Source of the DNA: Knufia peltigerae
Lineage: Eukaryota > Ascomycota > Eurotiomycetes > Chaetothyriales > Trichomeriaceae
Assembly: GCA_030247855.1 (NCBI GenBank)
Contig: JAPDRN010000090.1
Span: 81,348 to 145,347 of the forward strand
Direction of reading: 5' to 3'
DNA: 64,000 bases
The notes beneath the pieces were generated by a model that was not told where the DNA came from, did no database searches, and worked only from the letters and a program-made list of their open reading frames with translations. Each line of letters opens with the position of its first letter. Position 1 is the stretch's first letter. Position numbers and translations under genes: made by a program. Of this stretch, positions 31,258 to 42,713 are shown piece after piece.

Positions 31258-31986
31258 CTACCACCCTTGCTTCCTCATCCTCCTGATCTTGCCACATTCG
31301 GCGATGAAGCCTTCCCTGAACAACCTTCTCCACCTCAGCATGCGCATGTCCTTTCTCCTCTGGCCCCGTCGCACGTGCCTCTTTTGTGCCATCGAGTCGC
31401 TCTTCACCTTGTTCTCGGAACATTTACGTTCGAGCGCACGGAACGCCCGCGCCGGTTCGCCGTAAACGCCGTCGACCGTGCGTCCGAGGGACGGTTTGAG
31501 GCGGAGGGCGATGGACGAGGTCCCCGCCATGGCGAGCTCCCGCGCCATGGCGTCCTGGTCGAGGGCGTGCCGGGCGATGCTCTCGTTCAGGCCGGCGAGG
31601 AGGCGCGACTGGGACTTTTGGCCACGGAAGGCGCTCATGTTGCCGGTGGCGGTGCTCGCGCCGCCAGGCCCCTCCCTCGAAGTGGTTGTGGTGGTCGGTT
31701 GCATGGGTTTCATGGATTCCATCATTTGTTTCCAGGTCTTGGACACGTTGGACGATTGTTCGGGTTGGGGCGGAGAGGATTGTCGGTTTTGTTGTCGATC
31801 ACCGAGGCGTATCGACGAGGTGGTCAAGGTTCTCGTCGCTCGTGACGATGAGGAGCATGGGAGCTGTTGTGGTTGTTGTTGTTGTTGTCGTCGTCGCATG
31901 CTTCGGATGGACGTGGAGGTGGAAAATATCCGTTGCGTAGGTCGAGAAAGTGCAAAACATCTCTGCAACGACGGTAACGACTCCAT
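31258..31986 (-). CDS. mrp21: Mitochondrial ribosomal protein bS21m (MRP21)
   Basis: Small-subunit mitoribosome protein of 242 aa from ATG 31986. The N-terminus (MESLPSLQRCFALSRPTQR) is basic and Ser-rich like a mitochondrial targeting peptide. A poly-Gln tract (RRRQQQQQPQQ) and a Ser/Thr-rich linker follow. The S21 domain is the last 75 residues: GRTVDGVYGEPARAFRALE, then the arginine-rich helices RHVRRGQRRKDMRMLRWRR and FIAECGKIRRMRKQGW. Most fungal bS21m proteins have this long variable N-terminal extension. It is divergent from the Cdc25-like gene with only 290 bp between start codons. Confidence 0.88.
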   Translation of the reverse strand: MESLPSLQRCFALSRPTQRIFSTSTSIRSMRRRQQQQQPQQLPCSSSSRATRTLTTSSIRLGDRQQNRQSSPPQPEQSSNVSKTWKQMMESMKPMQPTTTTTSREGPGGASTATGNMSAFRGQKSQSRLLAGLNESIARHALDQDAMARELAMAGTSSIALRLKPSLGRTVDGVYGEPARAFRALERKCSENKVKSDSMAQKRHVRRGQRRKDMRMLRWRRLFREGFIAECGKIRRMRKQGW

Positions 31987-32276
31987 CTTGCCCTTGAGCA
32001 GCGGGCGCGAACCAGCCGAAGACGTGCTCAGGTCAAGAAGTAGTTGGTGTACAGAGTGCAATAGTTGACCTTGAAGTTTCGCCGGTGCAGGACGAAGACG
32101 AATTCTCGACTTGAAGCTCGCAGGTAAATTGTGGCCAATCAGAACATTAGTTGTGCGGAGCCCAAAATGTTTCATGTTTGACCGACGTAATTTGGACAAT
32201 TCGCAGACTTACAGGGTAACGAGTAAATCAACTCGAGCAGTCTCCCTCTCTATTTCTACAGAAGAGAAAACCATTC

Positions 32277-32849
32277 ATGAATGCACAGACCACAAGACCT
32301 CTGCTACGATCGCTGCTCAGCAATAAGAAATACATTGCCACGCCGACCTCTTCACCTCGCGTTCACCATCTCCTACCCCTCCGAATCATGTCCTCTAGCT
32401 CTGCCCCAATAACCCTCTCGTCCCTCACATACCTGCAAGGCAAAGCCCTGGCCCCTCTCCTACTTGATCCTACTGAACAGGCAAAGATTGCCGTGATTGA
32501 TGTTCGAGATTCAGATCACGTAGGTGGAAACATCAAAGGGAGCACATGGATCCCACTTAACCAGCTAGATGTGCGGATACCTGAACTCTTGAGGACGCTC
32601 AAGGACAAGGAGAAAGTGGTTTTCCACTGCATGTTGAGTCAGCAGAGAGGTCCTCGCGCGGCGTTGATGTACGCAAGAGCGAAACGGGCACACAGTTCCA
32701 AGGAGCAAAAAGCAGAGCAATCTGATGAAGAGGTGGCGCAGGGAGCGCAAGAAGTGTGCGTGTTAGAGGGTGGCTTCGGGCAGTGGCAAGCACAGTTTGG
32801 GGAAGATCCTCGATTGACTGCGGACTACGTGCCGGACATCTGGCTCTGA
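32277..32849 (+). CDS. Rhodanese-fold phosphatase, Cdc25/arsenate reductase-like
   Basis: 190-aa protein of the rhodanese superfamily. The active-site loop HCMLSQQRGPR fits HC-x5-R of Cdc25, Ibp1 and Acr2-type enzymes, so tyrosine phosphatase or arsenate reductase activity is possible. VIDVRDSDHVGGNIKGSTWI is the conserved first half; CVLEGGFGQWQ is the conserved end. The N-terminal 37 residues before MSSSSAPITLSSL are basic and could be a mitochondrial signal; ATG 32388 is an alternative start giving a cytosolic form. It is intronless. Confidence 0.85.
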   Translation: MNAQTTRPLLRSLLSNKKYIATPTSSPRVHHLLPLRIMSSSSAPITLSSLTYLQGKALAPLLLDPTEQAKIAVIDVRDSDHVGGNIKGSTWIPLNQLDVRIPELLRTLKDKEKVVFHCMLSQQRGPRAALMYARAKRAHSSKEQKAEQSDEEVAQGAQEVCVLEGGFGQWQAQFGEDPRLTADYVPDIWL

Positions 32850-33748
32850 ACGACCCAGCTGTTTGAGAGTGGATTTGGTACAGCACAAAAGAAAGACTGA
32901 CAGTATGCCTTACCTCGAGGCACATCCACACGGCCACCAATAGCACCTGGATGCACTGGAATTGCATCCTTCTTCAAAGCATCCGACATGGCTATGTCGG
33001 GAATTCTGGGCGACAGGTGAGACCTAAACAGGCGGCGTCCAACGTCGCCCGGTCCTGTAGTCGAAAGATTCGGGCCCCTTCCAGGGCTGAGAATACCTTC
33101 GCCATATGGTACCTTGTATACCTATGGAAGAAGTCTCATCTTGGTGTGGACGTCGACACTGGTGGCAATGACTCACCAACTATGACTATTCATCCGAGGT
33201 GAAGGAAGGACGCCATTCGAGGCAGGGCATTCCGCTTGGGGAGAGTGTATAGTTTTGCCGGTGAGGATTCGATTTTTGAATCGTGTCCACATGAGTTAGC
33301 CCTCATAATTGCTGCTGCCGAATAGAGAAGCGATGGCAGCGTACCACATTTTACAATGTGGCGTGGTGGTGATGGTTCGACGATTCTACCATCTTCCCTG
33401 CTATAACGGTCGGGTCAAGCTCAGCATAGGAACTCAGAGATGAAATACAATGACTCTGTCTATTTAGTATACTTATGTTTCTGTATGCTCCTGCTAATCT
33501 CAAAAGAGTCCTGTAATGATATCATCTTGGTTGACAATATTCCTTGTTGTACTGTACAAGGCTGACCTCAAAAGGGTTGCCAAGCTGATCCGTGTCTAAA
33601 AATAGCGGGAATATATTTTGGACGGAGACCAACTCAAAGCGTTACACAAGTAACGACTTCCAAGTTTGTTTTTCGAGTAGTTCGAACATTCAAAGACTAA
33701 ACTCAAGTGTCGGCATCTATACGGAGTTCACAAAGAACAATATTCATC
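32850..33748. other. Intergenic stretch upstream of the MYND gene
   Basis: 899 bp with no supported gene. Short open frames on both strands lack family resemblance. Confidence 0.45.
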
Positions 33749-34667
33749 ATGTCTACTATCAACAAGAAGACATTCCCGATGTGTGGCGTCTCGTATGTCA
33801 GCCGAATCGAACACGAATATCTCCACAGCAAGAAACTATCAGTCTGTGCCAACTGCCTGGCATTGGGATTCCAAAAGCCTCTGAGACGCTGTAATGGCTG
33901 CTTGTTGATTGATTACTGCTCGAGAGAGTGAGCCACATGACCTCATTATGTAGTGTGAACTGTGCTAACCCAGCATAGGTGTCAAAAAGCACACTGGCCC
34001 GTCCATAAATCCTTTTGCAACCTTGTCCAGGGCAAAGGTGCTCCAAATGCATACTTGTCGTCTTTGGAGCGCAGTCAAGCGCTACGGATGATTGTTGATG
34101 CCTATCGACTCCGAGTTGAGACGGACCATCTCTCACGGGAGGAAGACCATGGGATATATTATCCAGGAAAGCCAATCGACGGATTGGTTTGGGTAAAAGG
34201 TGATGGTGAGTTTTGACTCTCTGCTTTCGGAAGTTTTAGTTCTTGATAGAATTTTACCTCCATCTTCCTTACTAATCTGCAATGCCACAGTTGTCGATGA
34301 TTTTCAGCGGTTTCTCGATCTAGTGGAGGGCACCTCCATCTTACCTGAGTGGTGGCACTCGGAAGAGAGGATGGAATGTCTGGTTCTAGCAACCGATAAG
34401 GGCGACCCGGAGTCAATATTCAAGCCACTGAACCAAGCCGAGCTTCCTACAAGATACGGTGGTGACATGTCGGTACGGGTGGCTCTCGCAATCATAGCGG
34501 AGATGGTAGTGGGCTATGATGGAAAAGGCCCGGCGAGAGATGACACCTGGTTCCAAGAATTTCAAGAATTTTTAGATCTCCATCCACATGAGAGGGCACG
34601 TCTGATAAAGGGAAGCATAGAGATGGCCGATCAAGTCCTCAGAGAACATGGCGAGCAGTTCAGGTAA
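33749..34667 (+). CDS. MYND zinc-finger protein
   Basis: About 260 aa in three exons: 33749-33927, 33979-34205 and 34291-34667. The MYND finger sits at residues 28-68: CANC, then RCNGC, YCSREC across the first intron, and HWPVHKSFC. This is the full C4-C2HC set. MYND fingers mediate protein-protein contacts. The C-terminal part has no recognised domain. The last codons precede a GTAAAT, so a further short 3' exon is possible. Partner and function are unknown. Confidence 0.8.
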
Positions 34668-34878
34668 ATCCTTAGCTCGAGCAACTCGATCCTTACAAAG
34701 AAAAAAAAACGGCATCGAGGAATTGAATCGCAGGTGGTGAATGATTGTTGTTAGGAAGGCGCCATCCACCAAAGTGAATATTCGTTGACTCGGTCCAAGA
34801 TGGTTTGAAAAACTGCGTCGAAAAATTCTTCTTTCGCGACATTAACACAGAACAATACGATCTTTGGGCGTATTAGAG

Positions 34879-36160
34879 ATGGCCCGGACCAATACGTTTC
34901 CAATGTAAGTGTGCAAGAAGCCAGCTGCGTCTTCCCAAGCCTCAATTCGAAACTGACCACTTGTCTCATAGCTCGGCCATGGTGCGTAGCAATTCCTCAA
35001 GAACGACACGGCAGCTGATCGTCGTCTCAAGGATAACCACGATGGAACTATTAGTATCCCATTGTCAGAATACACCGACCTAGTGAGTCGTTACCCATAC
35101 GACTGAACGGGAGGACGGCTGATCGTTGCTTGCACAGCTTCGGTCCGAACGAGAGTACATGTCTCTTCGACAAGCCCTTGTGGCAGGTGGTTGTCCCATT
35201 GACAAAGTCAATGTCCTGATCGAGAGCAATCTTTCCTCAATCGCACCGCGCAATCCCTCCAATACAGCTTACACGACCGTGAGCGGCGACATGGCCGGCG
35301 ACGCAACAAGCAGCAGCCCATACCATCCTTCCGGATGTATGCAGATCAACCTTTCTCCTCTATCCAAAGAATTTCGTCCGAGACATCCGACACCATTTGT
35401 ATCTCGTGGGTACTCACCGGTATCGAAGAGAGAATCTCTGTTCGAGTGCGAAGATAAAGCCGTGCAGGTTCTACAAGAGGAGGTTGCAGACCATTCTGGT
35501 AATCAATATCGTACACTTCTCTTTGCCGGCTTGCCTCTATCTGTGACTCTACTGGATCTCACAGAAGTAATAAGGGGTGGCCAACTTCTTCAGATCTCCT
35601 TGCGTGATGGTGACAAGTATGCTCGAGTATCATTCTTGGATCCTGTTGCAGCTGAGAGGTTCTTGGTGCATTCTGAGCAAAACGGGATCTTCATCAAAGG
35701 ACACAAAGTATGATTGATCTTGGTAATCTATGGAAACCCTTCTAACAGACAGTAGGTGAGTGTTGTGTGGAACGACCGCCAGCTGTCTCTAACGCCACAC
35801 CTTGCCCATCGAACTGCGAGTGGTGCCACACGCAACTTGATGATTCGTTATTGCAAGAAGTATATGACAGACGAGTCGATTCGTGAAGATCTTGATCATA
35901 TCCATAATCTTCAGATCGTCAGCATCCACCATTCCGGTCCACACTGCGTCATCTCTCTGAGCAGCGTTCAAGGCGCCACCGCCGCCAGAAGCTGCATGTA
36001 CACTCGCCAGAAGTACAAGAGTGTGAGAATCGAATTCTATCCCGACGAGTGTGCACAACCGATACCAGAGTGGCAGCCCAAGGACTATCACATGAGCAAG
36101 AGTCCTTGTATTGAGATAAGAAATCGGTTCGAAGTCTTTCTTGATGATTCCGACGAATGA
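34879..36160 (+). CDS. RNA-binding protein with two RRM-like domains
   Basis: About 342 aa in the model with exons 34879-34904, 35055-35082, 35138-35707 and 35756-36160. The N-terminus MARTNTFP joins IIPLSEYTDLL and LRSEREYMSLRQAL, the helical start typical of this fungal RNA-binding family. RRM 1 begins near YRTLLFAGLPLSVTLLDLTE (RNP2-like) with KYARVSFLDPVAAERFL as RNP1-like strand. RRM 2 follows at ATRNLMIRYCKKYMTDESI. Exons 3 and 4 are firm. Exons 1 and 2 are chosen because they alone give an ATG start in frame, and the downstream motif is at a normal distance from it. It may bind mRNA; target unknown. Confidence 0.68.
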
Positions 36161-36952
36161 AAAACTCCGAGGGTAAGTAGACACTAGATGAATACCAGAC
36201 TGAAAGACCTTTCAAAAGCCTATTGATAGATTTGCTACGGGTGATACCATCGGCTTTGTTGAGACTGGTACTATTATTGTGTGTATCATTATGGGCGGGA
36301 CGACGTCTGGGGTCTACAATACTTCTGGGTATGATGTATGGATTATGAAAGATGCTGTGCATCCTTACCTACCCTTAGCACATGGCAAGTGTTTATCGAC
36401 CCGACCAGGGTGACTACTGTGTGTCATAAGCACTCATTGTGCTTTATCCTAAGAAATCCAATTTTCTATTGTTCCTATCCAAACGTGTTGTTTCATGCTG
36501 AGGTCCCTCTTGCCTATTCCAAGCATTAGATTTTGACGTCTGGCTGCAATAGATTAGGTGGTAGACATAATTGCGTTGACTCTTGATGTGACAGATAAAT
36601 AGGAGAAGTTGATGGCAGAAACATTTCGGGGGTTGTCTTTAGAAGGAAGCAAGACATGTTCCGTGAAGCCGCTTCATTCAAGGACTACTTGCAGATTTCC
36701 AGCGAAGAACTCAATTACATATAAACAGCTACAAATACGAACTGGTCTCCCCTCCAGTTTTCGTTGTTTTCACAGACTGCTTCTTGCCCGGCCGATTGTC
36801 GCTCATTCACTCCCTCTCTCCCACATGACTTGACTTCCTTTTCGGTCCGATTGTTGTTTTGAAAGGAAACCCCCCCGGTTTTGACGTTTGCGCGACACGC
36901 TTGCTTGCCTCGCCTCGCCCTGCCAATGCCTTGCTCTCTTTCTCTTGTCTCA
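36161..36952. other. Convergent 3' intergenic stretch
   Basis: The 792 bp lie between convergent RRM and nitrilase-family genes. No gene is seen. Confidence 0.45.
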
Positions 36953-38594
36953 TCAAGTCCGAAGTTCATACCCATAATGCCAAGACGGACTGGCCAGGTC
37001 TTCCCTGATTTTGTAAGTCTGCTCGGCGAGGTCGACCGTCTTCATGTCGACCTCGACGATTCGCATGCCGGGGGTGCTGTCCTCGAATCCGCCCTCGACG
37101 GGGCCCACGAGGGGCAAAACGACGCGGGAGAGCCCGGCGTAGTCTTCCGCCGGGGGGCCCCCGACGTTGCAGAAGATGACGGCACAAGTATTTTCGAAGG
37201 CCCGAGTGACGAGTGCGTTCTTGAGGAATATGACGTCGACGTCGGGACCGTACCGCCGAGCTTCTGGGGTGAGGTCGTCGCGGGTCCAGAAGGTAGGTAT
37301 GATCTAGAGAGAGAGAGAAAGATAGGGTGGTCAGTTTTTGTGTACAGTCGTGTAGGTATCTACGAGAGAAAGAATCATGGGAAGGGAATTGGCTGGAGTA
37401 GAGGGGTCTAGGAAGGGAAACTGTTTTGGGGGGGGGGGAAGAAAACTGACAATCAATCTAGCACCTTGTCTGACCAGTGCACGAAAAGCCTCGGGGAAAG
37501 CCAGGTCCCAGCAGATGACTATTCCGACGGGACCGAGCGGCGTCTCGATGACCGAGTGCGGGTTGGGAGGCGTGGTCGGTGGTCCTTCGTGAGACACGGG
37601 GCTCGCGGCGTGGTTTGGTCGGGTCGAGTCAGGGCCCGAGGTCAGTACTGTGCGTTCGGGGATCCAGAGGTTCGCCTTGGTGTATGACCCCAACAGTTCT
37701 CCGGTGTACGAGATGAACGGTGCGATGTTGAGCAGGGCCCTAGGCTTCGTCGGGGTGGTACCGTTGCTGGCGCCGGGGGCGGGGAGGTTAGGGTCGACGG
37801 TCACAATCGTGCCCGGGACGATGTTGATTTTCAATTCGCGCGCGAGATCCTGGTAGCGAGGGACGTAGGAGTAGGCCGTCTGAGCGAGTTCTGTAAACTT
37901 TGGGTCGTCCGGGACCCAGCCTGTCAGGTGGTACTCGGGCAGGACGGCGAGGGAAGCCCCTTGAGAAGCTGCATCGCGGATGTGATTTGCTGCGGCCGTG
38001 AAGTTGTGTTCTGGGTCGAGTGCCTGCCCACCATAGATGTCAGTGATGAGGTATAGCAAGAGCTGTATCTGGGTGAGAAATGGACAGCAAATGGGAAGAA
38101 CATATAGAGTGGATATTGGCAGATGGCCGCAAGCGCAATGTAAGTAAAACAGTTGCTCAGACTGTGTGGTGTGTTTCTGACTCATTGGAACGGGGTTTCC
38201 GAATTCCTTCTTGAGTATCGCAAGAGTCCAGCACGACTTTCCGACTCTACTTGGCCATCTTGGTGAGGACATATACAGAAATGCCCCATGCACTTCGTCA
38301 GGTGAGGCTGTTCCTTTGCTTTTTGAGCCAATACCTGGGTTGCGTCGAGTGTCTCGTGAGCTGGTAAACGAAGTTGGTGTTCAGCTACAAGCCACAAGAG
38401 CACTGGAACAAACTCCGTACCGTCAAGCGGCTCTTTTCGAAACACCTTCTCACGACGAAAATTCATTGTCTTCACCCCGCTCTGTGTACTATTGCCGCAA
38501 TGACAGGAATGCAACTTCGAAATCTCACCTTTGGATAAAGCTGGATCAAGGCAACCTTGAATGTCTGATTGAAGGGTTCATAAGAGGTCGCCAT
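36953..38594 (-). CDS. Carbon-nitrogen hydrolase (nitrilase superfamily)
   Basis: About 329 aa in three exons: 38594-38529, 38023-37451 and 37303-36953. Exon 1 encodes MATSYEPFNQTFKVALIQLY, the usual first strand, and joins ALDPEHNFTAAANHI in frame. The catalytic triad is visible: E in VLPEYHLTGW, K in GSYTKANLWIPER and C in GIVICWDLAFPEAF. RAFENTCAVIFCNVG follows in the last exon. It hydrolyses amides or nitriles of unknown identity. The first intron is 505 bp, exceptionally long here. The second intron holds an 11-base G run on the plus strand at about 37428-37438, a likely sequencing or slippage hotspot. Confidence 0.82.
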
Positions 38595-38982
38595 TGTTGT
38601 TTGACGTGTGTTCTTTCGCCTAGTATGATAGCAGTCTCCAAGTATATCAATAAGGAGAGGTCATGGAGCGTTATGGAGGTGCGGGAGGTGCTGCAAGGCT
38701 GAGGAGGAGATCTCCGTTTGTCACGTGCAGACAAGCAAGGCTGTCAGATCTACGGCGGAGTACAAGGTTGGGCCACATACACTTTTCGAAATTTCGACTG
38801 CGGGCCCGCACTTTTTGTCGGGCGCAAGCAAGACGAGTATTCTGTCCAAAAGTCCTACGACTGCATTGAAGACGAGGAGTGTTCATCTTCGAGCCGATTC
38901 TCTCTGAACCCGCAACATCTCTTCTTTATAATTTCCCTTCCTTCTTCTACCCCTTTCGAAACCACCGTCCTACCCACCCACA
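38595..38982. promoter_or_regulatory. Divergent promoter, nitrilase-family / eIF3l
   Basis: 388 bp between start codons. A pyrimidine-rich tract runs directly before the eIF3l ATG, as is common for highly expressed fungal genes. No discrete element is called. Confidence 0.4.
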
Positions 38983-40386
38983 ATGTCGTACCAAAACGGC
39001 AACACCATCGACGAGGACGATCAGCTTGAGGAGGAGCTCGTTCAGGACTACCGAGAACAGATCCAATACAACGAGGGTGAAGACATTGAACGAACAGAAT
39101 CCCTCAGCGGCCCTGCGGACATACGTGCTCAGTTAGAGGCAGCGGCGGCCCCTCTTGAATATCAAGCGTCCCTGGAGACCAAGTTCGCTTCATACGACAA
39201 CTATTGCAGTCTCTTCCACTACATCCTGAATTCCGATGGACCGGTCGACATCGAGCAACCTTCCTACTACTGGGCCTGGGACGTGATTGACGAGTTCATC
39301 TACCAGTTTGAGTCGTTCTGCAGATATCGAAACCGCGTCGCACGGACGGCACCGAACGAAGAGGAGGCACAGGTCCTCAGAGAAAACCCCAACACATGGG
39401 GTTGCTACTCGGTCCTCAACGTCCTGTACTCCCTGATCCAACGTTCTCAGATCAACGAGCAACTCGCGGCGCAGAAGCGAAATGAAGACCCAAACACCGT
39501 CGCCGGGGAGTACGGCTCACGACCACTCTACCGCATGTTGGGATACTTTTCCATCATCGGCCTGCTGCGTGTCCACTGCTTGTTGGGCGACTTTAGCCTC
39601 GCCCTCAAGACGCTGGACGACATCGAGATGAACAAGAAGGCGATGTTTGCCCGCGTCATGGCCGCCCACCTCAACACCTACTACTACGTCGGTTTCTCGT
39701 ACATGATGCTCCGTCGCTACGCCGACGCCGTCCGGATGTTCAGCCACATTCTCGTTTATGTTTCCAGGACCAAGAACTTCCAAAAGGGCAACCAACAATT
39801 CGACGCCATTGCCAAGAAGACTGAGCAAATGTACGCTCTCATCGCCATTTGCGTCTCCTTCGCCCCCACCCGTCTCGACGACACCATCCACACTGCCTTG
39901 CGCGAGAAGTACGGCGAGAAGTTTGCAAAACTCCAGCGCGGCGGTCCAGATTCTCTCCCCGTGTACAAGGAACTCTTCCAGTCTGCGTGCCCCAAGTTCA
40001 TCACCCCGACTCCCCCTGACTTTGACAACCCGTCACTCAACATTGACCCCGTCGAGCACCACACCGACATCTTCATGGATGAGGTCAAGAACACCCTGTT
40101 CAACCCGACCGTAAAGTCTTACTTGAAACTCTACACCACCATGGACTTGAAGAAGCTGTCCAGCTTCCTCGAGGTCGAACCCGAGAAGCTCCGTAGCTGG
40201 CTGCTCGTCAACAAGCAGCGAAGCAGACAGATTCGCTGGACCGAAGGTGGCCTGTTGGACGGCGAGACTGTTAATGGCAGTGAACTCGACTACGCCATCG
40301 AGGGCGACTTGATCCACATCAGCGAGGCCAAGCAGGGACGGAGACTGGTCGACTGGTACTTGAGAAATCTTGCCAGGTCTTATTAA
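38983..40386 (+). CDS. eif3l: Translation initiation factor eIF3 subunit L
   Basis: Intronless 467-aa subunit of the eIF3 complex, which loads mRNA on the 40S ribosome. The acidic N-terminus (IDEDDQLEEELVQDYREQ) is followed by the conserved PSYYWAWDVIDEFIYQFESF, LYSLIQRSQINEQL, SRPLYRMLGYFSIIGLLRVH, AHLNTYYYVGFSYMMLRRY and the PCI-like C-terminus with LRSWLLVNKQRSRQ. Length and motifs match fungal eIF3l, which is present in filamentous fungi and absent from S. cerevisiae. ATG 38983 follows a CACAA Kozak-like context. Confidence 0.95.
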   Translation: MSYQNGNTIDEDDQLEEELVQDYREQIQYNEGEDIERTESLSGPADIRAQLEAAAAPLEYQASLETKFASYDNYCSLFHYILNSDGPVDIEQPSYYWAWDVIDEFIYQFESFCRYRNRVARTAPNEEEAQVLRENPNTWGCYSVLNVLYSLIQRSQINEQLAAQKRNEDPNTVAGEYGSRPLYRMLGYFSIIGLLRVHCLLGDFSLALKTLDDIEMNKKAMFARVMAAHLNTYYYVGFSYMMLRRYADAVRMFSHILVYVSRTKNFQKGNQQFDAIAKKTEQMYALIAICVSFAPTRLDDTIHTALREKYGEKFAKLQRGGPDSLPVYKELFQSACPKFITPTPPDFDNPSLNIDPVEHHTDIFMDEVKNTLFNPTVKSYLKLYTTMDLKKLSSFLEVEPEKLRSWLLVNKQRSRQIRWTEGGLLDGETVNGSELDYAIEGDLIHISEAKQGRRLVDWYLRNLARSY

Positions 40387-41072
40387 GTCTGAGCTCGAGT
40401 TTGAGTTCAATGAAGCATTGTGACCTTTATTTGTCAGGACAAGGGAAGAAGAGGTTATGACTTGCATGCGAGTGAAATGTGCCTGAATGGACTCGGTCTT
40501 GTGCCGACATGGGGGAAATTCAGGAACTCAAAAAAGGAAAATCGTGAGCCCAATACGCGCATCACAAGGTTTCAATATCCATTATGCGTGTCCCTCTCTC
40601 AAGAGGGAGACTTGCCTGGATTCTTTGAGCCCCGCCGAGGGGGTTGAACGAAAGGAGAAGAGTAAAGGAAAGCGAGAGCCAAGGACCCAGCAAACGTGCC
40701 AGAAATGACGAGGTGTGTCGGACGAGAGAATATCGCACATCCAATGTACTTTCACGGCTGCTTGGCCGGCTATGTCTCGTATCTAGACAAGCTTGCGAGC
40801 ACTGCGCATCGGGCGAGTGCTTCCGAGCTAAGATGTAGAAGGACAGACAGAAAAAAAAAGTTTCAAGAAACGTTAGAGATAGATGATATTTTCAGTCCAA
40901 GAACTGTTCTCTTATACCTAGGTAGTTTTGTGACCACTGTTGCAAAACGCCAAAGTCATGCCATGCCATGCGGCCACCCGTCCAGCTTGTGTGTCTCCCA
41001 CTCAGCGCCAAAGTTCCGATGCTCGTCATGGCAAGTGAAAGCTGTTGATACGAGTACTCGAACGAATCACGA
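40387..41072. other. Convergent 3' intergenic stretch
   Basis: The 686 bp lie between convergent eIF3l and Paf1 genes and include an A-run near 40853. No gene is seen. Confidence 0.5.
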
Positions 41073-42713
41073 CTAGTCATCGTGCATTGCGTCCTCGTCG
41101 TCGTCCTCATCCTCGTCGGCAACGGCATCCCTGCGCCCGTTCACCGGCGGCGGCGGCGTATTCCTGTCATCGTCCCTGTCCCTGTGTCGAATACCGTTCG
41201 AAGTGCTAACCTCCATATCCTCTGCGTCCTGCACCTCGGCCATGCTGACATCCTGTGCACCCGCGTGGAGCTCTCCTTGCTCCTCGAGGATTTCATCTGC
41301 GCGCGCGGCCTCTGCGGCGGCTTCTCCGGCACGCAGAATCTCAGCATACTCGTCCGCAAAGGCGTCGTCGTAGTCGCCGCGGAACTGATACCGGCTCACC
41401 TTCTCGGCGGGCCCGGGCTCGCCGAACATGACCATCAGCTGGTCGGGGACGGGCAGTTCTTCGTCGTCTTCGTCGTGCATTCGGGTCGCCTTGTTCAGAT
41501 TCGCCCTGTCGGCCTTCATCCTCACGCGCTCGATGATGGGGTAGTAGTACGCCGCGTTGCCCTGTTTGTGAAGCCTCGAGTCGGGCTGCAGTTTGTCCTG
41601 GCTGATGAGCGAAACGGCCATGATGCGTCGGGGATCCACCGTGTTTTGCGTCGCAGAAGTGTACACGCGCACCCGCTCAAAGGGAAGGCGCTGCGAACCG
41701 TCGGCAGACTCTTCGAGGAGAGGAGCGTACAAGCTGGGATCATCCTTGGCAGGGTTGCTGTCGTCGAAAATCTTGCGCAGGCGCGAAGTAGAGTCTGGCT
41801 GTTTGGGGATGTTGAGTGACCACATGTACGGCTCTTGACCGGGGTCCTCGTACAGCTCGGGATGTTCGTCAAAGGCCTTCTTTTTGGCACGCCATTTGGC
41901 GATCTCTGCCGTGTTCTCGGTACTCATCAGCAGACCAAGGTCGATGCGGTCGTCGCGCCGGCCACGAACAGGTGGCAACGGCGGTTTTTCGAACTTCAAA
42001 GCCCACCAGTTGCTCGCCAGATCCGTGGTCGCGTCGAGGTCGGGTAGGATAGGGTAGTATTCGACGGGTTTGAGACGCGGGTTGTCAGGGTGGACCGGAT
42101 TATTCCACGCTTCACGCTCTTGCGCAGTTATCGGGTTCGCCTTGGCTTCAGGCGGGTTATAGGGTATGCTATCTGGGTAGGCGAGGTCGAAGCCTTTCTG
42201 GATGTGTCGTTTAATGTTCTCTGGATCGTCGCGAACCACCGGCGGTGGAACTGGTTTGGTCTCGGGTTTTCGTGCTCGAGCGGTCGATCGCATCAAGGGA
42301 TCATTGGCTCGTGCCATTTGTGAGGCGGTCATGTATTGTGTTTTTCGAAGGAAGGAAACGTTGTTCTTTGCACCTTGACTCTTGAGCTGATCGTAGGATA
42401 GCATGAGTGCGTGGTCCGCAGGATCAAGGACTGGTTGTATCTCTGGAGCCATGATCGCACTTTCGTCGCCCAGGAAGTAACCTGGTACACCGACCATGTC
42501 TATAGGCATGCCTCCTTCTGCGTCCACCTCAATGTTTGGTTCTTCTCGTTTTGCAAGGGCGGAGGCATATCCCGTTGTCAGGTATTGTGCGAGACCACCA
42601 GTGTCGATGTCGAGAAGCTTTGGGGCCATCGGCGGGGGAGGGAGGTCATTCCGATATCGTATCGAAACGACCAAGTCCTGTTTGAAGGCCTTTGCATCGC
42701 CGGACGTCGCCAT
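41073..42713 (-). CDS. paf1: RNA polymerase II-associated factor 1 (Paf1 complex)
   Basis: Intronless 546-aa nuclear transcription-elongation factor. It is the scaffold subunit of the Paf1 complex, which couples Pol II elongation to histone modification. The family start is clear: FKQDLVVSIRYRNDLPPPPM and PKLLDIDTG, then SFLRKTQYMTASQMAR. The middle carries HPDNPRLKPVEYYPILPDLD and DRIDLGLLMSTENTAEIAKW. The C-terminus is highly acidic (DEDEDDDEDAMHDD), as usual. ATG at 42713. It is divergent from the heme lyase gene over 418 bp. Confidence 0.93.
   Translation of the reverse strand: MATSGDAKAFKQDLVVSIRYRNDLPPPPMAPKLLDIDTGGLAQYLTTGYASALAKREEPNIEVDAEGGMPIDMVGVPGYFLGDESAIMAPEIQPVLDPADHALMLSYDQLKSQGAKNNVSFLRKTQYMTASQMARANDPLMRSTARARKPETKPVPPPVVRDDPENIKRHIQKGFDLAYPDSIPYNPPEAKANPITAQEREAWNNPVHPDNPRLKPVEYYPILPDLDATTDLASNWWALKFEKPPLPPVRGRRDDRIDLGLLMSTENTAEIAKWRAKKKAFDEHPELYEDPGQEPYMWSLNIPKQPDSTSRLRKIFDDSNPAKDDPSLYAPLLEESADGSQRLPFERVRVYTSATQNTVDPRRIMAVSLISQDKLQPDSRLHKQGNAAYYYPIIERVRMKADRANLNKATRMHDEDDEELPVPDQLMVMFGEPGPAEKVSRYQFRGDYDDAFADEYAEILRAGEAAAEAARADEILEEQGELHAGAQDVSMAEVQDAEDMEVSTSNGIRHRDRDDDRNTPPPPVNGRRDAVADEDEDDDEDAMHDD

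Noticed and set aside
31870..31905. GTT/GTC triplet repeat as a possible microsatellite feature
   Set aside because: It is the antisense of the poly-Gln codons of the bS21m gene, so it is already explained.
41082..41819. Long plus-strand ORF antisense to Paf1
   Set aside because: Shadow of the GC-rich Paf1 coding strand; its peptide matches no family.
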